DNA of 64,000 nt from Anaerocaecibacter muris. GTDB lineage: Bacteria; Bacillota; Clostridia; Christensenellales; Pumilibacteraceae. The stretch lies in NCBI RefSeq assembly GCF_943192945.1, contig NZ_CALPCE010000002.1:248001-312000 (forward strand). The letters run 5' to 3'. Numbering within the stretch: position 1 is the first letter of the stretch; every line of letters begins with the position of its first letter. Of this stretch, positions 38,727-48,000 are shown piece after piece. The translations under genes and the position numbers were made by a program. Under the pieces are notes generated by a model. The model ran no database searches. It was not told the DNA's origin and worked only from the letters and a program-made list of their open reading frames with translations.

Positions 38727-38784
38727 CGCCTTGATTTCTCCGCTACGCGCGTGACCGCGCTACGGTCGAAATGATGGGGGGGGG
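38727..38784 (+). repeat. Dispersed repeat block B, copy 2, ending in a nine-G run
   Basis: The 17-mer CGCCTTGATTTCTCCGC (38727-38743) and GCGCTACGGTCGAAATGATG (38757-38776) both recur, inverted, at 10151-10275. A homopolymer of nine G follows, the longest such run seen in the window. Confidence 0.7.
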
Positions 38785-38889
38785 TAAATACGCGCGGCGG
38801 GCGAAATTATGCTGTTTCGTGGTCTGTTTTGCTTATATTGCGCGCTGATTGCACGCCCTAATTACGGGCGACGAAAAACATGCAAATGC

Positions 38890-38918
38890 TTGACAGCGTG
38901 ATAAAAATTTGGTAGAAT
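38890..38918 (+). promoter_or_regulatory. Sigma-A type promoter of the phosphohexomutase/nitrogen gene cluster
   Basis: TTGACA (38890-38895), 17 bp, TAGAAT (38913-38918). Expected transcription start near 38925. Confidence 0.85.
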
Positions 38919-38926
38919 AAAAAACG

Positions 38927-39010
38927 ATGAAAACTTACCGCATAAATAAATCAAAGAGAAGTGTATCGGTGTTATACATTTCTCTTTTTTCAAAAAGGAG
39001 TGTCAGTTAA
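38927..39010 (+). CDS. Possible 27-residue leader peptide overlapping the phosphohexomutase start
   Basis: ATG 38927 opens a frame of 27 codons, rich in Ser/Lys/Arg, whose TAA (38008-type overlap, here 39008-39010) shares its last base with the A of the next ATG (TAATG). The frame runs through the hairpin at 38954-38990. There is no Shine-Dalgarno, and the ATG is only about 9 nt from the -10 box, so it would be translated as a nearly leaderless message. It could be chance; conservation of the frame would decide. Confidence 0.3.
   Translation: MKTYRINKSKRSVSVLYISLFSKRSVS
38954..38990 (+). terminator. Attenuator-like terminator between promoter and phosphohexomutase gene
   Basis: A 13-bp stem with one G-T pair (38954-38966 with 38974-38986) and a T-run (38985-38990) lies inside the transcribed leader, before the ribosome binding site AAAAAGGAG. 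It would stop most transcripts unless countered. Confidence 0.7.
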
Positions 39011-40638
39011 TGGACCGTATAAACGATAATTATGCTGTTTGGTGCGAAAAAGCGAGTTTGTATAAAGCCGATCTCGACTCTATGTCCGACGAAGATAAGA
39101 AAGAGGCGTTTTATAAAGACTTGGAGTTCGGCACGGCGGGCTTGCGCGGTATTCTGGGCGCGGGCACAAACCGTCTTAACGTTTACACGATAGGCAAGGT
39201 CACAAAGGGGCTTGCTCTGTACTTGCTCGCGCACAAGAAATCGGGCGTGACTGTCGCTATCAGTTACGATTCGCGCAACTGCTCGGAGGAGTTTGCGCGC
39301 TATGCCGCGGCGGTGCTTGCCGAGTGCGGCATTAAGGCGTATATTACCGACAAACTTCAACCCACGCCTTATCTTTCGTACATGGTGCGCAGTCTTAAAT
39401 GCGATGCGGGTATTATGATTACGGCGAGCCATAACCCCGCCAAGTTTAACGGTTATAAAGTGTACGGCGCGGACGGGTGTCAGGTAACGGACAACGCCGC
39501 GACGGAAATATTTTCGTTCATAGAGGGCGTGGACACGTTTTCCGTCCGACCCGCCGACTTCGACAAAGCCGTCGCAAGCGGCGCGATTGAGTTTGCCGAC
39601 GTTACGCGCGCGTATCTCGACGAAGTGTATAAACGTTCCGTCGGCGCGGCGCGCAACGTTTCCGTCGTCTATACGCCGCTCAACGGCACGGGCGCGAGCA
39701 TAGTGCCGCAAATGTTCCGCGAGCGCGGGTTTAACAATGTTACCATAGTGCCGGAACAGGCTATGCCCGACGGGAATTTCCCCACGACGCCTTATCCAAA
39801 CCCCGAAAAAGCGGAGGCGTTGCGGCTTGCCGTCGAGCTTGCTAAAAAGACGGGCGCGGACATTGTTATAGGCACAGACCCCGACGCGGACAGAATTGGC
39901 GCGGCGGTCAAGACGGGTGACGGATACAGGTTGATTTCGGGCAACGAAATGGGCGTTCTGTTAATCGATTATATCTTTTCGCACGCAAAGGCGTTGCCTA
40001 AAAATCCCGTTGTCGTTAAAACAATCGTGACGACCGACCTTGCGGCGCGCGTCGCCGAGCGTTGCGGCGCGGAAGTGCGCGAAGTGCTTACAGGCTTTAA
40101 GTATATCGGCGAGGTCATTAAAAAGCTCGAACAAAAGGGCGAGGGCGATCGGTTTGTTTTCGGTTACGAGGAGAGCTACGGTTATCTTTCGGGAACTTAC
40201 GTGCGCGATAAGGACGCTGTCGTTGCGAGCATGCTCGTTGCGGAAATGGCGGCGGACTATCTTAAAGAGGGCAAGACGCTTGCCGACGTGCTCGACGGCA
40301 TTTATTCCGAGTTCGGCAAGTATTATCACCGCACCGTGTCGTTTACTTATGAGGGCGCGGCGGGCGCGCAAAAGATGCGGGAAGTTTTGGCAAGCGTGCG
40401 CAATAATCCGCCTGCCGAGATAGACGGCTCGGCGGTTGTCGAAAGTATCGACTATCTTACGCAGACCAAATTCGACCTGCCAAAGTCCAATGTTTTGTCG
40501 TTCAAGGCGGCGGACGGAAGCAAACTTATCGTTCGTCCGTCGGGCACCGAACCGCTTATCAAAGTGTATATCACCGCGGCGAGCGGCGGCGAACAACGTA
40601 TCGACGCCATACTCGATCAAGTTAAAAAGTTTATGTGA
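39010..40638 (+). CDS. Phosphoglucomutase/phosphomannomutase family enzyme
   Basis: An alpha-D-phosphohexomutase of 542 residues, interconverting hexose 1- and 6-phosphates for glycogen or cell-wall sugar synthesis. All four active-site loops are visible: phosphoserine loop TASHNP (about 137-142), metal loop GTDPDADRIG (about 295-304), sugar loop GYEESYG and phosphate loop RPSGTEP near the C-terminus. The N-terminal FGTAGLRG is typical. Length and order resemble the PgcA-type glucomutase of Bacillota. AAAAAGGAG is 9 nt before ATG 39010. It is the first gene of a long same-strand cluster; glnA follows after 65 nt. Confidence 0.92.
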   Translation: MDRINDNYAVWCEKASLYKADLDSMSDEDKKEAFYKDLEFGTAGLRGILGAGTNRLNVYTIGKVTKGLALYLLAHKKSGVTVAISYDSRNCSEEFARYAAAVLAECGIKAYITDKLQPTPYLSYMVRSLKCDAGIMITASHNPAKFNGYKVYGADGCQVTDNAATEIFSFIEGVDTFSVRPADFDKAVASGAIEFADVTRAYLDEVYKRSVGAARNVSVVYTPLNGTGASIVPQMFRERGFNNVTIVPEQAMPDGNFPTTPYPNPEKAEALRLAVELAKKTGADIVIGTDPDADRIGAAVKTGDGYRLISGNEMGVLLIDYIFSHAKALPKNPVVVKTIVTTDLAARVAERCGAEVREVLTGFKYIGEVIKKLEQKGEGDRFVFGYEESYGYLSGTYVRDKDAVVASMLVAEMAADYLKEGKTLADVLDGIYSEFGKYYHRTVSFTYEGAAGAQKMREVLASVRNNPPAEIDGSAVVESIDYLTQTKFDLPKSNVLSFKAADGSKLIVRPSGTEPLIKVYITAASGGEQRIDAILDQVKKFM

Positions 40639-40703
40639 CAATCCGCAACCGCGGAATTTTCGGCAAGGCGACGGATCGGAGTAAATCCGTTCGAGGAGAA
40701 AAA

Positions 40704-41909
40704 ATGAACTATTCCAAAAGCGAATTTTTTGATTTTTTAGTCGAGAACGACGTTAAGTTCGTTAAACTTACGTTCTGCGACTTTTTGGGCAGACAGCGCA
40801 ATATTTCGGTGCTGTCCTCCCAACTCGAAGACGCGTTCGAGCACGGCGTTGCTATTGACAGCGCGGCTATAACGGGCGTTGGCGGCGTTGACTTAAAGTT
40901 AAAGCCCGTCAGTTCGTTGCTTTCGGTACTGCCTTGGCGACCGCACGCGGGCAGGGTTGTGAGCGTGTTTTGCAATATCGCCAACATGGACGGAACGCCG
41001 TATGTTTGCGATCCTATGGTTTTGCTCGCCGACCAAGTCCAAAAGCTGGGTGCGCTCGGACTCAAAGCGCAGGTCGCAACGGAGTGCGAATTTTATGTGT
41101 TTAAGGACGACGGCACGGAGGGGCTTGTGCCGTTCGACACGGCGGACTACTGCGCGTGCTCGCCTTACGACAAGTGCGAAAACCTTCGCCGCGACGTTAT
41201 TTTGAGTTTGGAGGATATGGGGCTTAAACCCATTTCGTCGCACCACGAACGCGGCAACGGGCAAAACGAAATCGACTTCGAGAGTGCGGATCCGTCGGCG
41301 GCGGCGCGCAATTTTATGATGTTTAAAAGTGCGGTCAAAAACGTGTGCGCGCTTAACGGTACGTTCGCTTCGTTTATGCCGCGTCCGCTCGACGGCTCGC
41401 CGGGTAGCGGCTTGCACTTGTCTATAACGCTGTCCGGCGACAACTCTGCGGCGGCGTCTGCGGCGTTTGCGGAGGGCGTGTTGCGCAGATACAAGGAAAT
41501 TACCTGCTTTGCCAATCCCACGCTAAACAGCTATAAGCGGCTTAAAAAGAACTATAAAATTTCGTACAGCGTCAATCGCGGCGCGGCGATGCGCATATTC
41601 GGCGATAACGTCGTGCAACTGCGCACGCCCGATTCGACTTGTAATATCTTTAACGTGCTTGCGCTTGTTTTCGCGGCAGGACGCGAGGGCATAGAAAACA
41701 AATTCAAACTTCGCGCGGCGGACAGTTCGACCGACTGCCTGTTCGCCTCGATAGAGGAAGCGATAGACTTTGCGGACAAGAGCGAGTGGTTGCGCGCCAA
41801 CTTTGCGGGCGTGTACGACGACGTTTTGGATTCGATGCGCAAGCGTTACGTTGCGGAAGGTAAGATAAGCTCCGAGCGCGAGCGGTTCGACTTCCACATG
41901 GATATATAA
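40704..41909 (+). CDS. glnA: Glutamine synthetase family protein (short, divergent)
   Basis: Glutamine synthetase makes glutamine from glutamate, ammonia and ATP. Family motifs are present: the N-terminal FVKLTFCDFLGR of the beta-grasp domain, CEFYVF (metal site), HHERGNGQNEIDF, the GSGLHLSI histidine segment, and NPTLNSYKRL. At 401 residues it is shorter than usual type I enzymes (about 440-470), and the arginine region near the active site (RGAAMRIFG, LRTPDSTCN) differs from the usual RSA-RIP and R-PD-ANPY patterns, so it may be a divergent GS or a related ligase. ATG 40704 is chosen for GAGGAG 6 nt upstream. It is followed by an ANTAR regulator, a pairing known from clostridial nitrogen control. 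Confidence 0.78.
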   Translation: MNYSKSEFFDFLVENDVKFVKLTFCDFLGRQRNISVLSSQLEDAFEHGVAIDSAAITGVGGVDLKLKPVSSLLSVLPWRPHAGRVVSVFCNIANMDGTPYVCDPMVLLADQVQKLGALGLKAQVATECEFYVFKDDGTEGLVPFDTADYCACSPYDKCENLRRDVILSLEDMGLKPISSHHERGNGQNEIDFESADPSAAARNFMMFKSAVKNVCALNGTFASFMPRPLDGSPGSGLHLSITLSGDNSAAASAAFAEGVLRRYKEITCFANPTLNSYKRLKKNYKISYSVNRGAAMRIFGDNVVQLRTPDSTCNIFNVLALVFAAGREGIENKFKLRAADSSTDCLFASIEEAIDFADKSEWLRANFAGVYDDVLDSMRKRYVAEGKISSERERFDFHMDI

Positions 41910-41981
41910 TCGACGATATAGCCAACATGCGCGGGATTATCTCTCGCGCACACGACGAACGAATTTTTAAAGGAGGCATAT

Positions 41982-42548
41982 TTGGACGCACTGATTGTAG
42001 CGAGCACACCCAACCGCCAGCACGCGCTGACGGATGTGTTGCACCACGTAAAGATAAATTGCGTGGTTTGCTCGACTGCCGCCGAAGCGCGGCGTGCGTC
42101 GCTATGCCGTCCGTTCGATTTGTTCGTTATATACAGCGGGTTGTCCGACGAACACGGCAACGAACTCGCTATGGCAATTGCCGACGGCAACGACTGCGGC
42201 GGCGTGTTTATAGACGACTATATGCGCACCGAGCAGATAGAGAGCGAGCTAAACGACTGCGGAATAATAACGCTTACGCGACCCGTTACAAAGTCCGCGT
42301 TGCTCGAAGCGGTCAAGCTGATTTCGGTGTCCAACGCGCGCGTGCGTGCGCTTAAAGCGAAAAACGACGAGCTTACGGCAAAGCTCGAGGACATGAAATA
42401 CATTTCACGCGCGAAAATAGTGCTCATGCGGTCGCTCGGCTATTCGGAGGAGCAGGCGCACAAGTACATCGAAAAGAAGTCCATGGAAATGCGCGTTTCG
42501 CGCGGAAAGGTTGCTATGGATATACTCAAAACTTACGAGGCGATTTAG
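41982..42548 (+). CDS. ANTAR-domain response-regulator-like antiterminator
   Basis: A 188-residue protein: an N-terminal receiver-like domain (about 1-115), a coiled coil (about 118-135), and a C-terminal ANTAR three-helix RNA-binding domain (about 138-188) with the pattern AKIVLMRSLGYSEEQAHKYIEKKSM. ANTAR proteins bind paired hexaloop hairpins in leader RNAs and prevent termination. The usual phosphoacceptor Asp context of receivers is weak here, so activation may not be by phosphorylation. The start is TTG 41982, with AAAGGAGG 6 nt upstream. Between glnA (72 nt) and purF (1 nt), it probably senses nitrogen status and controls this cluster or other nitrogen genes. Confidence 0.85.
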   Translation: MDALIVASTPNRQHALTDVLHHVKINCVVCSTAAEARRASLCRPFDLFVIYSGLSDEHGNELAMAIADGNDCGGVFIDDYMRTEQIESELNDCGIITLTRPVTKSALLEAVKLISVSNARVRALKAKNDELTAKLEDMKYISRAKIVLMRSLGYSEEQAHKYIEKKSMEMRVSRGKVAMDILKTYEAI

Positions 42549-42549
42549 G

Positions 42550-43968
42550 GTGATTTATCGAAAACTCAAAGAAGAATGCGGCGTGTTCGGAATAATATCG
42601 CCGCGCCCCATACCCGCAGTACCGTTTACGGCAAGCGCATTGATTGCGCTTCAACACCGCGGCGAGGAGAGCGCGGGGATAGCGACGTTTGCGGACGGTG
42701 CGCTAAAATGCAAAAAGGGCATGGGGCTGGTGTCGGAAGTGTTTTCGTCCGACTATCTCGAATTTGCGGCGAGCGCCAAGGTTGCGGTCGGGCACGTTCG
42801 ATATTCGACGACCGGGTCGTGCAATATCGAAAACGCGCAACCGATAGAAACCGTGCACTCCAAAATTTCGCTCGCGCTCGCGCACAACGGCAATCTTACC
42901 AATTCCGCGCAAATTCGGCGCGATCTCGTGCAGTCGGGCATGATAATGCACACGACCAACGACACCGAAATTCTTAACATACTTATCGTGCGCAACATGA
43001 TAGAAACGGGCGACCTCGAACGCGCGATAGTAAACGCAATGAACTTTGTCGAGGGCGCGTTTTCCATAGTAATCGCCACCAAGGACAAACTTATTGCTGT
43101 GCGCGATCGCAACGGGTTTAAACCGCTGTGCATGGGCAAGCTGGACGACGCGGTTATATTCGCGTCCGAAACGTGCGCGCTGGACGCGCTCGGCGCGGAG
43201 TTCGTGCGCGACGTAAAGGCGGGCGAAGTGGTCAGTTGCGACCTAAAAGGCAACGTCAATACATACATGCTTAACAACGCGTCGCAGAGCGGACTTTGCG
43301 CGTTTGAGTTTATATATTTCTCGCGACCCGATTCTGTAATCGACGGGATAAGCGTGTACAAAGCGCGCGAGGCAATGGGCAAGGCGTTGTACGAACAGCG
43401 TCCGACCGAAGCCGATTACGTTTGCGGCGTGCCCGATTCGGGCTTGGCGGCGGCGCAGGGCTATTCGCAGGCATCGGGAATACCGCTCGCACCCGCGTTT
43501 GTCAAAAACAAATACGTCGGGCGTTCGTTCATACTGCCCGACCAGGTTAAGCGCGAAAACGCGGTTAATATCAAGCTAAACCCCATACGCTCGACGGTGG
43601 AGGGCAAGCGGATTATACTTATAGACGATTCGATCGTGCGTTCGACGACAAGCACGCGGATTATTAAAATGTTGCGCAAGGCGGGCGCAAAGGAAGTGCA
43701 CATGCGCATAAGTTCGCCGCCGTTTAAGTACGAGTGTTATTTCGGCACGGACATAGACGACCGCGACAAACTTGTAGCCAATCATTACGATGTGGACGGC
43801 ATTTGCAAAAAGATAGGCGCGGACAGTCTGGAATATCTGTCTATCGACAATCTTAAAGCGGTCGCGCCCAAAACGTCGTTCTGCCTGGGTTGTTTTACGG
43901 GCGACTATCCCGCGCCCGTCACGCCCATGCTCAAACATACTTTCGACGAAACGAGAACAAACGATTAA
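42550..43968 (+). CDS. purF: Amidophosphoribosyltransferase
   Basis: PurF transfers the glutamine amide to PRPP, the committed step of purine synthesis. With GTG 42550 as start the protein has 472 residues and a 9-residue propeptide before the nucleophile Cys10 (EECGVFGI), as in Bacillus PurF where the propeptide is cleaved. It has the N-terminal Ntn glutaminase domain, the PRPP motif IILIDDSIVRSTTS, and cysteines (CAFEF, YECYFGTD, CLGCF) at the places of the [4Fe-4S] ligands in Bacillus PurF. An upstream TTG at 42511 would lengthen the propeptide to 22 and is less likely. It starts 1 nt after the ANTAR stop; carA follows after 9 nt. Confidence 0.95.
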   Translation: MIYRKLKEECGVFGIISPRPIPAVPFTASALIALQHRGEESAGIATFADGALKCKKGMGLVSEVFSSDYLEFAASAKVAVGHVRYSTTGSCNIENAQPIETVHSKISLALAHNGNLTNSAQIRRDLVQSGMIMHTTNDTEILNILIVRNMIETGDLERAIVNAMNFVEGAFSIVIATKDKLIAVRDRNGFKPLCMGKLDDAVIFASETCALDALGAEFVRDVKAGEVVSCDLKGNVNTYMLNNASQSGLCAFEFIYFSRPDSVIDGISVYKAREAMGKALYEQRPTEADYVCGVPDSGLAAAQGYSQASGIPLAPAFVKNKYVGRSFILPDQVKRENAVNIKLNPIRSTVEGKRIILIDDSIVRSTTSTRIIKMLRKAGAKEVHMRISSPPFKYECYFGTDIDDRDKLVANHYDVDGICKKIGADSLEYLSIDNLKAVAPKTSFCLGCFTGDYPAPVTPMLKHTFDETRTND

Positions 43969-43977
43969 GAGGTGGTT

Positions 43978-45072
43978 ATGGAAAGATACCTGATTATGAA
44001 AGACGGAACCGTTTTTACCGGTCAAGCCATAGGCGCAAGCGGCACGGTTATGGGCGAGGCGGTTTTTACGACCGCAATGTGCGGATATTTATTGACATTG
44101 AGCGATCCCAGCTATTACGGTCAAATAATAACGCAGACTTTTCCGCTTATAGGCAATTACGGCGCAATCGAATCGGATGCGGAAAGCGACAGACCCTATT
44201 TGTTCGGCTATATCGTGCGCGAGCTGTGCGAAGTCGGATCCAATTACCGCAAGGAGAGCGAACTCGACGATTATCTTAAAAAGCACAATATCGTCGGCAT
44301 ATCGGGCGTGGACACGCGCGCGCTTACGCGCAAAATACGCAATATGGGCGTTATGAACGCCATGATCACCGACAGTCTTAAAGACCTGCCGCAAAAGATA
44401 GCCGCGCTTAAAAAGTACAAGGTTGCGGGCGCGGTGGAAAAAACGTCGTGCACGGAAGCGGAAGAACTCAACCCGATAGACGAAACGCACAAGTACAGGG
44501 TTGTGCTGTACGACTTCGGCGCAAAGCGCAATATCGAGCGCATGCTTATAAAGTACGGTTGCAGCGTCGTGCGCGTGCCGTACAACACCACGGCGGAACA
44601 GGCGCTCTCTTACAAGCCCGACGGCATTATGCTGTCCAACGGCGGCGGCGACCCTGCGGACAACGTCGAGGTTATAAATCAGCTTAAAAAGCTCAACGAA
44701 AAACGTTTGCCCACGTTCGGAATTTGCCTCGGGCATCAGCTTTTGGCGCTGTCGTTCGGCGCGAAAACCACCAAGCTCAAATACGGACACCGCGGCGGCA
44801 ATCAACCCGTCAAGGATTTGGAAACGGGCAAGACCTACATAACAAGTCAAAATCATGGCTATGCGGTCAAGGCGGACAGCCTCGACCCGTCGGTCGGCAA
44901 AGTCAGGTTTATAAACGCAAACGACAAAACGGTCGAGGGTATAGATTATACGTGCGCGCCCGCATTCTCGGTGCAGTTCCACCCCGAAGCGTGCGGCGGA
45001 CCAAAGGACACGGAGCTTTTGTTCGCTCGGTTTGTCAAGCTCATGGAGGAAAACGGAAATGCCCAAAGATAA
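43978..45072 (+). CDS. carA: Carbamoyl-phosphate synthase small subunit
   Basis: CarA hydrolyses glutamine and feeds ammonia to CarB for carbamoyl phosphate, used in pyrimidine and arginine synthesis. The 364-residue protein has the N-terminal CPS domain (DGTVFTGQAIGA) and a C-terminal class I glutaminase with nucleophile Cys250 in GICLGHQ, the VQFHPEA histidine/glutamate pair, and SQNHGYAV. ATG 43978 follows AGAGGTGG. Its stop overlaps the carB start by 14 nt, giving tight translational coupling. Confidence 0.96.
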   Translation: MERYLIMKDGTVFTGQAIGASGTVMGEAVFTTAMCGYLLTLSDPSYYGQIITQTFPLIGNYGAIESDAESDRPYLFGYIVRELCEVGSNYRKESELDDYLKKHNIVGISGVDTRALTRKIRNMGVMNAMITDSLKDLPQKIAALKKYKVAGAVEKTSCTEAEELNPIDETHKYRVVLYDFGAKRNIERMLIKYGCSVVRVPYNTTAEQALSYKPDGIMLSNGGGDPADNVEVINQLKKLNEKRLPTFGICLGHQLLALSFGAKTTKLKYGHRGGNQPVKDLETGKTYITSQNHGYAVKADSLDPSVGKVRFINANDKTVEGIDYTCAPAFSVQFHPEACGGPKDTELLFARFVKLMEENGNAQR

Positions 45073-48000
45073 AAGCATTAAGAAAGTTCTCGTAATCGGT
45101 TCGGGACCTATAACCATAGGTCAAGCGGCGGAGTTCGACTATGCGGGTACGCAGGCGTGCCGAACGCTAAAAAGCCGCAAGATAGAAGTCGTGCTGGTCA
45201 ACTCCAACCCCGCCACGATAATGACGGATAAGGCAATGGCGGACGCGATCTATATCGAGCCGTTGACGTTGCCCACGCTCGAACGCATAATTCTGCAAGA
45301 AAAGCCGGACAGCATACTGCCGAGCTTGGGCGGGCAAACGGGCTTGACGCTGTCCATGGAACTTGCCAAGTCGGGCTTCCTCGCGGAGCACGGCGTGCGG
45401 CTTTTGGGCGTCAGACCCGAAACCATAGACAAAGCCGAAGACCGCGAACTGTTTAAACAGGCGATGCTCGAAATCAATCAGCCGTGCGTTCCGTCCGACG
45501 TAGTTACCGACGTGGAAGCGGCTGTGACCTTTGCCAATTCGATAGGCTATCCCGTTATAGTGCGTCCCGCGTTCACGCTGGGCGGCGCGGGCGGCGGTAT
45601 TGCCGCCAACGAAAAGGAGTTGCGCGAAATAGCGCGCGGCGGGTTGGAACTTTCGCCCATACATCAAACGTTGATTGAAAAGAGCATTTACGGCTGGAAA
45701 GAAATAGAGTTCGAGGTAATGCGCGACAAACTGGGCAACGTTATTACGGTTTGCTCGATGGAAAACCTCGACCCCGTCGGCATACACACGGGCGACAGTA
45801 TTGTCGTCGCGCCGACCATGACGTTGTCCGACAAGGACTATCAAATGTTGCGCACCGCCGCGCTCGATATTATATCGCATCTTAAAATCGAGGGCGGTTG
45901 CAACTGTCAGTTCGCCCTCGACCCCAATTCCGCCGATTACGCCGTTATAGAGGTCAACCCGCGCGTGTCGCGTTCGTCCGCGCTCGCGTCCAAAGCGACG
46001 GGTTATCCGATAGCCAAGGTCACGACGCTCATTGCGCTCGGCTACACGCTCGACGAAATACAAAACGCCGTGACGGGCAAGACCTGCGCTTGCTTCGAGC
46101 CTGCAATCGACTACTGCGTCGTCAAGCTCCCCAAATGGCCGTTCGATAAATTCGTGTACGCCAAGCGCACGCTCGGCACGCAAATGAAAGCGACGGGCGA
46201 GGTTATGGCGATCGCGCCGAGCTTCGAGGCGGGATTGCTCAAAGCAGTGCGCGGCGCGCTCGGCATGAGCACGCTCGAAAACCCGCACTATGCGGAACTG
46301 TCCGACGAGCAGATAGAGAGCATGCTTATGCCCGCAACCGACTACCGTCTGTTTATACTGTACGAAGCGGTCAAGCGCGGAACGAGTGTCGAGCATATCG
46401 CGGAAGTCACCAAAATCGATCCGTGGTTCCTCAATAAAATCAAAAACCTTGTCAACTACGAAAACTCGATACGCGGTCGCGCCATTACCAAAGACGAATA
46501 TATGCGCGGCAAAAAGCTGGGCTACCTCGACGCGTCTATAGAAAAACTTTCGGGCAACAAACTGCCCATGCGCCGTAAAGCCGTGTTTAAAACGGTTGAC
46601 ACTTGCGCGGCGGAGTTCAAAGCGGAAACGCCTTATTTCTATTCGACATACGACGACGAAAACGAAGCGCGCGAATACATTGACGATAAGCGCAGCGATG
46701 CCAAGCGCGTTATAGTTTTCGGTTCGGGTCCTATCCGTATCGGACAGGGTATCGAGTTCGACTATGCGTCGGTGCATTGCGTTTGGGAGCTTAAAGAACT
46801 CGGTTACGACGTCGCTATCGTAAACAACAATCCCGAAACCGTTTCGACCGACTTTGACACTGCGGACAGGCTGTATTTCGAGCCGCTAACCGAAGAGGAC
46901 GTGGACAACGTAATAGCTACCGAACGTCCTTACGGCGTAGTCGTTGCGTTCGGCGGACAGACGGCAATCAAACTTACCAAGCACCTGTCCGAAAAAGGCG
47001 TGAGAATACTCGGCACGCCCGCGGACTCTATCGACGCGGCGGAGGACAGAGAACGGTTTGACGCACTGCTCGAAAAGTTGGGCATTGCTCGCCCGCAGGG
47101 TCACACCGTCAAGACGACGGAGCAAGCGCTCGCGGCGGGCAACGCGCTCGGCTATCCCGTATTGTTGCGCCCGTCCTATGTGCTCGGCGGACAAAACATG
47201 ATAATAGCGTTCTCGGACGAGGACGTAAAAGAATACATGTCCATCATACTCGACGGCAATCCCGATAATATCGTGCTTATAGACAAGTACGTCATGGGCA
47301 CGGAAATCGAGGTGGACGCGATATGCGACGGCGAGGATATACTCATTCCCGGCATTATGGAGCATATCGAGCGCGCGGGCATACACAGCGGCGACTCGAT
47401 TGCGGTGTATCCGTCGCAAAACATTTCCGACAAGAACAAAGAGGAAATTATAGAGTACACGCGTCAGCTCGCGACCGCGCTCAACACCAAAGGGCTTGTC
47501 AATATTCAGTACATCATAAGCGACGGCAAGATTTACGTAATAGAAGTAAATCCCCGTTCGTCGCGCACAATCCCGTACATTTCCAAGGTTACGGGCGTGC
47601 CCATGATAAAACTCGCGACGGAGTGCATGGTCGGCAAAAAGCTCAAAAAACTGGGCTTCGGCACGGGACTTTATCCGTCCGCGCCATACGTCGCCGTCAA
47701 AGTCCCCATTTTCTCTTTTGAAAAACTTACCGACCTCGATACTCACCTCGGACCGGAAATGAAATCCACGGGCGAAGTTTTGGGCATAGGCAAGACGTTG
47801 GACGAAGCGTTGTACAAAGGTCTTGTCGCGGCGGGCTACAAGATGAAGCGGAGCGGCGGCATACTCATGACCGTGCGCGACAGCGACAAACCCGAAATAG
47901 TCAACGTCGCAAAGAACTATTACGAACTGGGCTTCGAGCTTTACGCGACGCAAGGCACTGCGGAAGTAATCCGTCGCGCGGGCATGCCCGTCACGGTCGC

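Larger units (their letters stand above)
38541..38889. other. Intergenic region with terminator and dispersed repeat
   Basis: Holds the terminator at 38601-38642, repeat block A copy 2, repeat block B copy 2 ending in a run of nine G (38776-38784), then unassigned DNA up to the promoter at 38890. Confidence 0.6.

Noticed and set aside
42511-42549. Upstream TTG start for purF
   Set aside because: It would place the nucleophile Cys 22 residues from the start; GTG 42550 gives a propeptide of normal length.
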